DNA of 64,000 nt from an uncultured Geobacter sp. (GTDB lineage Bacteria > Desulfobacterota > Desulfuromonadia > Geobacterales > Geobacteraceae). The position numbers were made by a program, and so were the translations under genes. Under the pieces are notes generated by a model. That model saw only the letters and a program-made list of their open reading frames with translations, searched no databases and was not told the origin of the DNA. Positions 62,259 to 64,000 of the stretch are shown here, one piece after another. Position 1 is the stretch's first letter. Each line of letters opens with the position of its first letter. Location: positions 1 to 64,000 of the forward strand of contig CAIYDQ010000351.1 in assembly GCA_903925075.1 (NCBI GenBank), in the 5' to 3' direction.

Positions 62259-63656
62259 TTATCTGGTGGCCCGAGATTTAAAGAAATGTTCGCGGATCGT
62301 GTCCATCATGTCGATGAAAGGCGTGCGCGGCTTGGTGGCGATGCTGACAGCAGCCGACATCCCCGGTCGCAGCTCGGCGCCCCCGAGGGTCTTAAGCGAC
62401 TCCTTGTCGAGATCGAGCATGGCCGCGTAATAGGGGGGTTGCCCCATGATGCGGTCGTCGGAGATGTAGGTGATTCGCCCTTTCACGTCCGGCCGCGCGC
62501 GCGGATGAATGCCGCTGATGGCGATGTCCGCCTGCTGGCCGACCTTGACCTCGGTGATGTCCTCCAGGCGGATTTTAGCTTCCAGAACCAGGTGGTCGGT
62601 TGTGGGAGCGATCTCCAGCAGCGTATCGCGCGGCATGATCGTTCCCCCCACCGTCGCTATTTTCAGCGCCACTACCTTGCCCGACACCGGCGCCCGTATC
62701 ACCTGCCGTTGCAGCGTGTCGCGCAGGGGACGGATCTTTTCCTGCTGATCGATGGTCCTCAGCGAGGACTGCTTCATCTCGTTGATCGCGCTCTGGATGC
62801 GCTCGGCTCTCAGGGCGAATATCCTTTGCTCCATCTCTATCTTGCGCTGTCTTTCGCTGGCGATGGAGGCGGCGATGAGGTTGTACTCGCCGGTCTGGGC
62901 GGCGAGTGCGCGCTGGTAATCGAGCACGGTGGAGTTGGTCACGTAGCCTTGGCTCTGCAGCGCCTGATTGGCGTCGAGTTGCTGTTTAAGCAGGGCGATT
63001 TCCTGCTTCTTGGTGGCCAACCGCTCCTGGGTCCCTTTGGACGATTCCCTCAACTGGGCGATCTGCAGATTTATCAACTGCACCTGGTTGTGGAAGGAAA
63101 CCCGCCTGGCCGCGAACAGCCTCTCCTCGGCCTGCATGATCCTCGACACCGACGGCTCTTTGGCGTGCGCGGTGATCGACCCGGGAAAGTGTATGGAGGG
63201 GAGGTCCCTGCTTTCGGCCTCCACGCGTGCCATGTAGGCGATCTCGGCCAGCCCCTGTTCGTCGAGCATGTTGACCAGCGGCTGCACCTGGCTGCTCTCC
63301 AGTTTGATCAGCGGCTGGCCCGCTTGCACCATGTCGCCGTCGTGCACCAGGATCTCTTTGACGATCCCCCCTTCCAGGTGCTGCACGGTTTGGCGTTTGC
63401 TTTTGAAGACGAGTTCGCCGGTGGCGTGGATCTCGGCGCGCAGCGGCACGTAGACGACCCAAATGAAAATGCTGCTGAAGAAAAAGGCGAGGATGCCGAA
63501 GCCGGCGATGACCGCGGGCCGAGCGGACATGTAGGCTTCTCTGAAGACGGCGTCGGTGTTGGGCGGCAGATAGATCTCCAGCGCCGTCTTCGGTATGGTG
63601 GCGAGCTGGTCGGTCTTTGAAGGGGGCGCCGGCTTAGGCAATTTTGTCAGTCGCAT
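62259..63656 (-). CDS. HlyD-family type I secretion adaptor
   Basis: A 465-residue periplasmic adaptor (membrane fusion protein). One N-terminal membrane helix (AVIAGFGILAFFFSSIFIWVVYVPL), then the lipoyl-type strand region with FKSKRQTVQHLEGGIVKEILVHDGDMVQAGQPLIKLES, long helical hairpin, and a C-terminal beta-barrel containing APVSGKVVALKIATVGGTIMP. It links the inner-membrane ABC transporter to TolC. It begins 39 bases after the ABC gene stop. Confidence 0.92.
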   Translation of the reverse strand: MRLTKLPKPAPPSKTDQLATIPKTALEIYLPPNTDAVFREAYMSARPAVIAGFGILAFFFSSIFIWVVYVPLRAEIHATGELVFKSKRQTVQHLEGGIVKEILVHDGDMVQAGQPLIKLESSQVQPLVNMLDEQGLAEIAYMARVEAESRDLPSIHFPGSITAHAKEPSVSRIMQAEERLFAARRVSFHNQVQLINLQIAQLRESSKGTQERLATKKQEIALLKQQLDANQALQSQGYVTNSTVLDYQRALAAQTGEYNLIAASIASERQRKIEMEQRIFALRAERIQSAINEMKQSSLRTIDQQEKIRPLRDTLQRQVIRAPVSGKVVALKIATVGGTIMPRDTLLEIAPTTDHLVLEAKIRLEDITEVKVGQQADIAISGIHPRARPDVKGRITYISDDRIMGQPPYYAAMLDLDKESLKTLGGAELRPGMSAAVSIATKPRTPFIDMMDTIREHFFKSRATR

Positions 63657-63695
63657 GGGTGTCTACCAATGGCAAGGGATTTGAATTGACCGATC

Positions 63696-64000
63696 CTAGG
63701 CTGCTACCTGGGCTTGCGGCGTAGCGGCGTGCGGGATCTGGGCCAGAACGAGTTCCTTGGGGCCAAAAGCCGCGGCCTCTCCGTTCTGCATGACGAGCAG
63801 CTTATCGACATGTTTGAGGAAATTGGGATTATGGGTGATGATGATGGTCGTTTTTCCCGCCTGCTTCAACTTCACCAAAGCCTCGGCCAACGCCTGTTCC
63901 CCGGCGGTGTCGAGGCTGGCGTTGGGCTCGTCCAACACCAGGATTTTCGGGTTGCCGTAGACCGCGCGGGCCAGGCCGAGTCTTTGGCGCTGCCCGCCGG
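63696..64000 (-). CDS. type I secretion ABC transporter, C-terminal part (cut by window end)
   Basis: The visible about 100 residues are the end of an ABC ATPase domain: the signature G-Q-R-Q-R-L at the window edge, then LVLDEPNASLDTAGEQAL (Walker B and D-loop) and TTIIITHNPNFLKHVD (H-loop). It ends with an Ala/Gln-rich tail. With the adjacent HlyD adaptor this is a PrtD/HlyB-type permease-ATPase. The membrane domain and the substrate gene must lie beyond position 64000. Confidence 0.85.
   Translation of the reverse strand, partial: GGQRQRLGLARAVYGNPKILVLDEPNASLDTAGEQALAEALVKLKQAGKTTIIITHNPNFLKHVDKLLVMQNGEAAAFGPKELVLAQIPHAATPQAQVAA

Overview
The window is GC-rich DNA from a motile Gram-negative bacterium, most likely a Geobacter relative (Desulfuromonadales/Geobacteraceae). 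The grounds are the proB-proA-nadD-rsfS-rlmH-gpmI gene order, a flagellar cluster with sigma-54 and sigma-28 type promoters plus csrA-fliW next to flagellin, and outer-membrane and type I secretion genes. This is a judgement from gene content; no database search was possible. No rRNA, tRNA, CRISPR array, prophage or complete insertion sequence was seen.

Region 1 (1-13.7 kb) is housekeeping: a DUF2062 membrane protein, the proline/NAD/ribosome operon proB-proA-nadD-rsfS-rlmH followed by gpmI, a cysteine-rich flavoprotein, a LUD-domain protein, ComF, a DinG-type helicase carrying an N-terminal JAB domain, a YhcC-type radical SAM protein and an Omp85-type barrel lipoprotein. The gaps around comF hold palindromic repeats, and related sequences recur near 54 kb.

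Region 2 (13.9-31.5 kb) is a nearly continuous + strand flagellar block: flhA behind a consensus sigma-54 promoter, flhF, flhG (frameshifted in its P-loop), fliA, flgF, flgG, flgA, flgH, flgI, flgJ, flgM, flgN, flgK, flgL, csrA, fliW, fliC, fliD, fliS and a FliT-like gene. The order follows the assembly programme: export gate, number/placement control, sigma-28 and anti-sigma, rod and rings, hook-filament junction, then filament. fliC has a sigma-28 promoter and a leader with a textbook CsrA-type hairpin just upstream of its ribosome binding site; csrA and fliW lie immediately upstream.

Region 3 (31.6-51.2 kb) is a flagellin-glycosylation and nonulosonic-acid island, mostly on the minus strand. 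It holds a Maf/DUF115 transferase, a TPR-OGT (SPINDLY-type) transferase, a glycosyltransferase interrupted by an in-frame amber codon, a CmcI-like methyltransferase, flaG, and a compact operon pseB - heptad-repeat protein - pseC - pseI - pseF/G fusion - methyltransferase - ATP-grasp - IolB-like cupin - two short-chain dehydrogenases - GH57-like protein. No PseH-type acetyltransferase is visible, so the product may be a modified pseudaminic-acid-like sugar.

Region 4 (51.2-54 kb) holds flbD-motA-motB behind a sigma-28 promoter and a second flaG with its own sigma-28 promoter. Region 5 (54.1-64 kb) holds cysD-cysNC, a cytidylate-kinase-like gene, and a type I secretion locus: ABC ATPase (cut by the window end), HlyD adaptor, two zinc-ribbon membrane proteins and a TolC-like protein with an unusual N-terminal extension.
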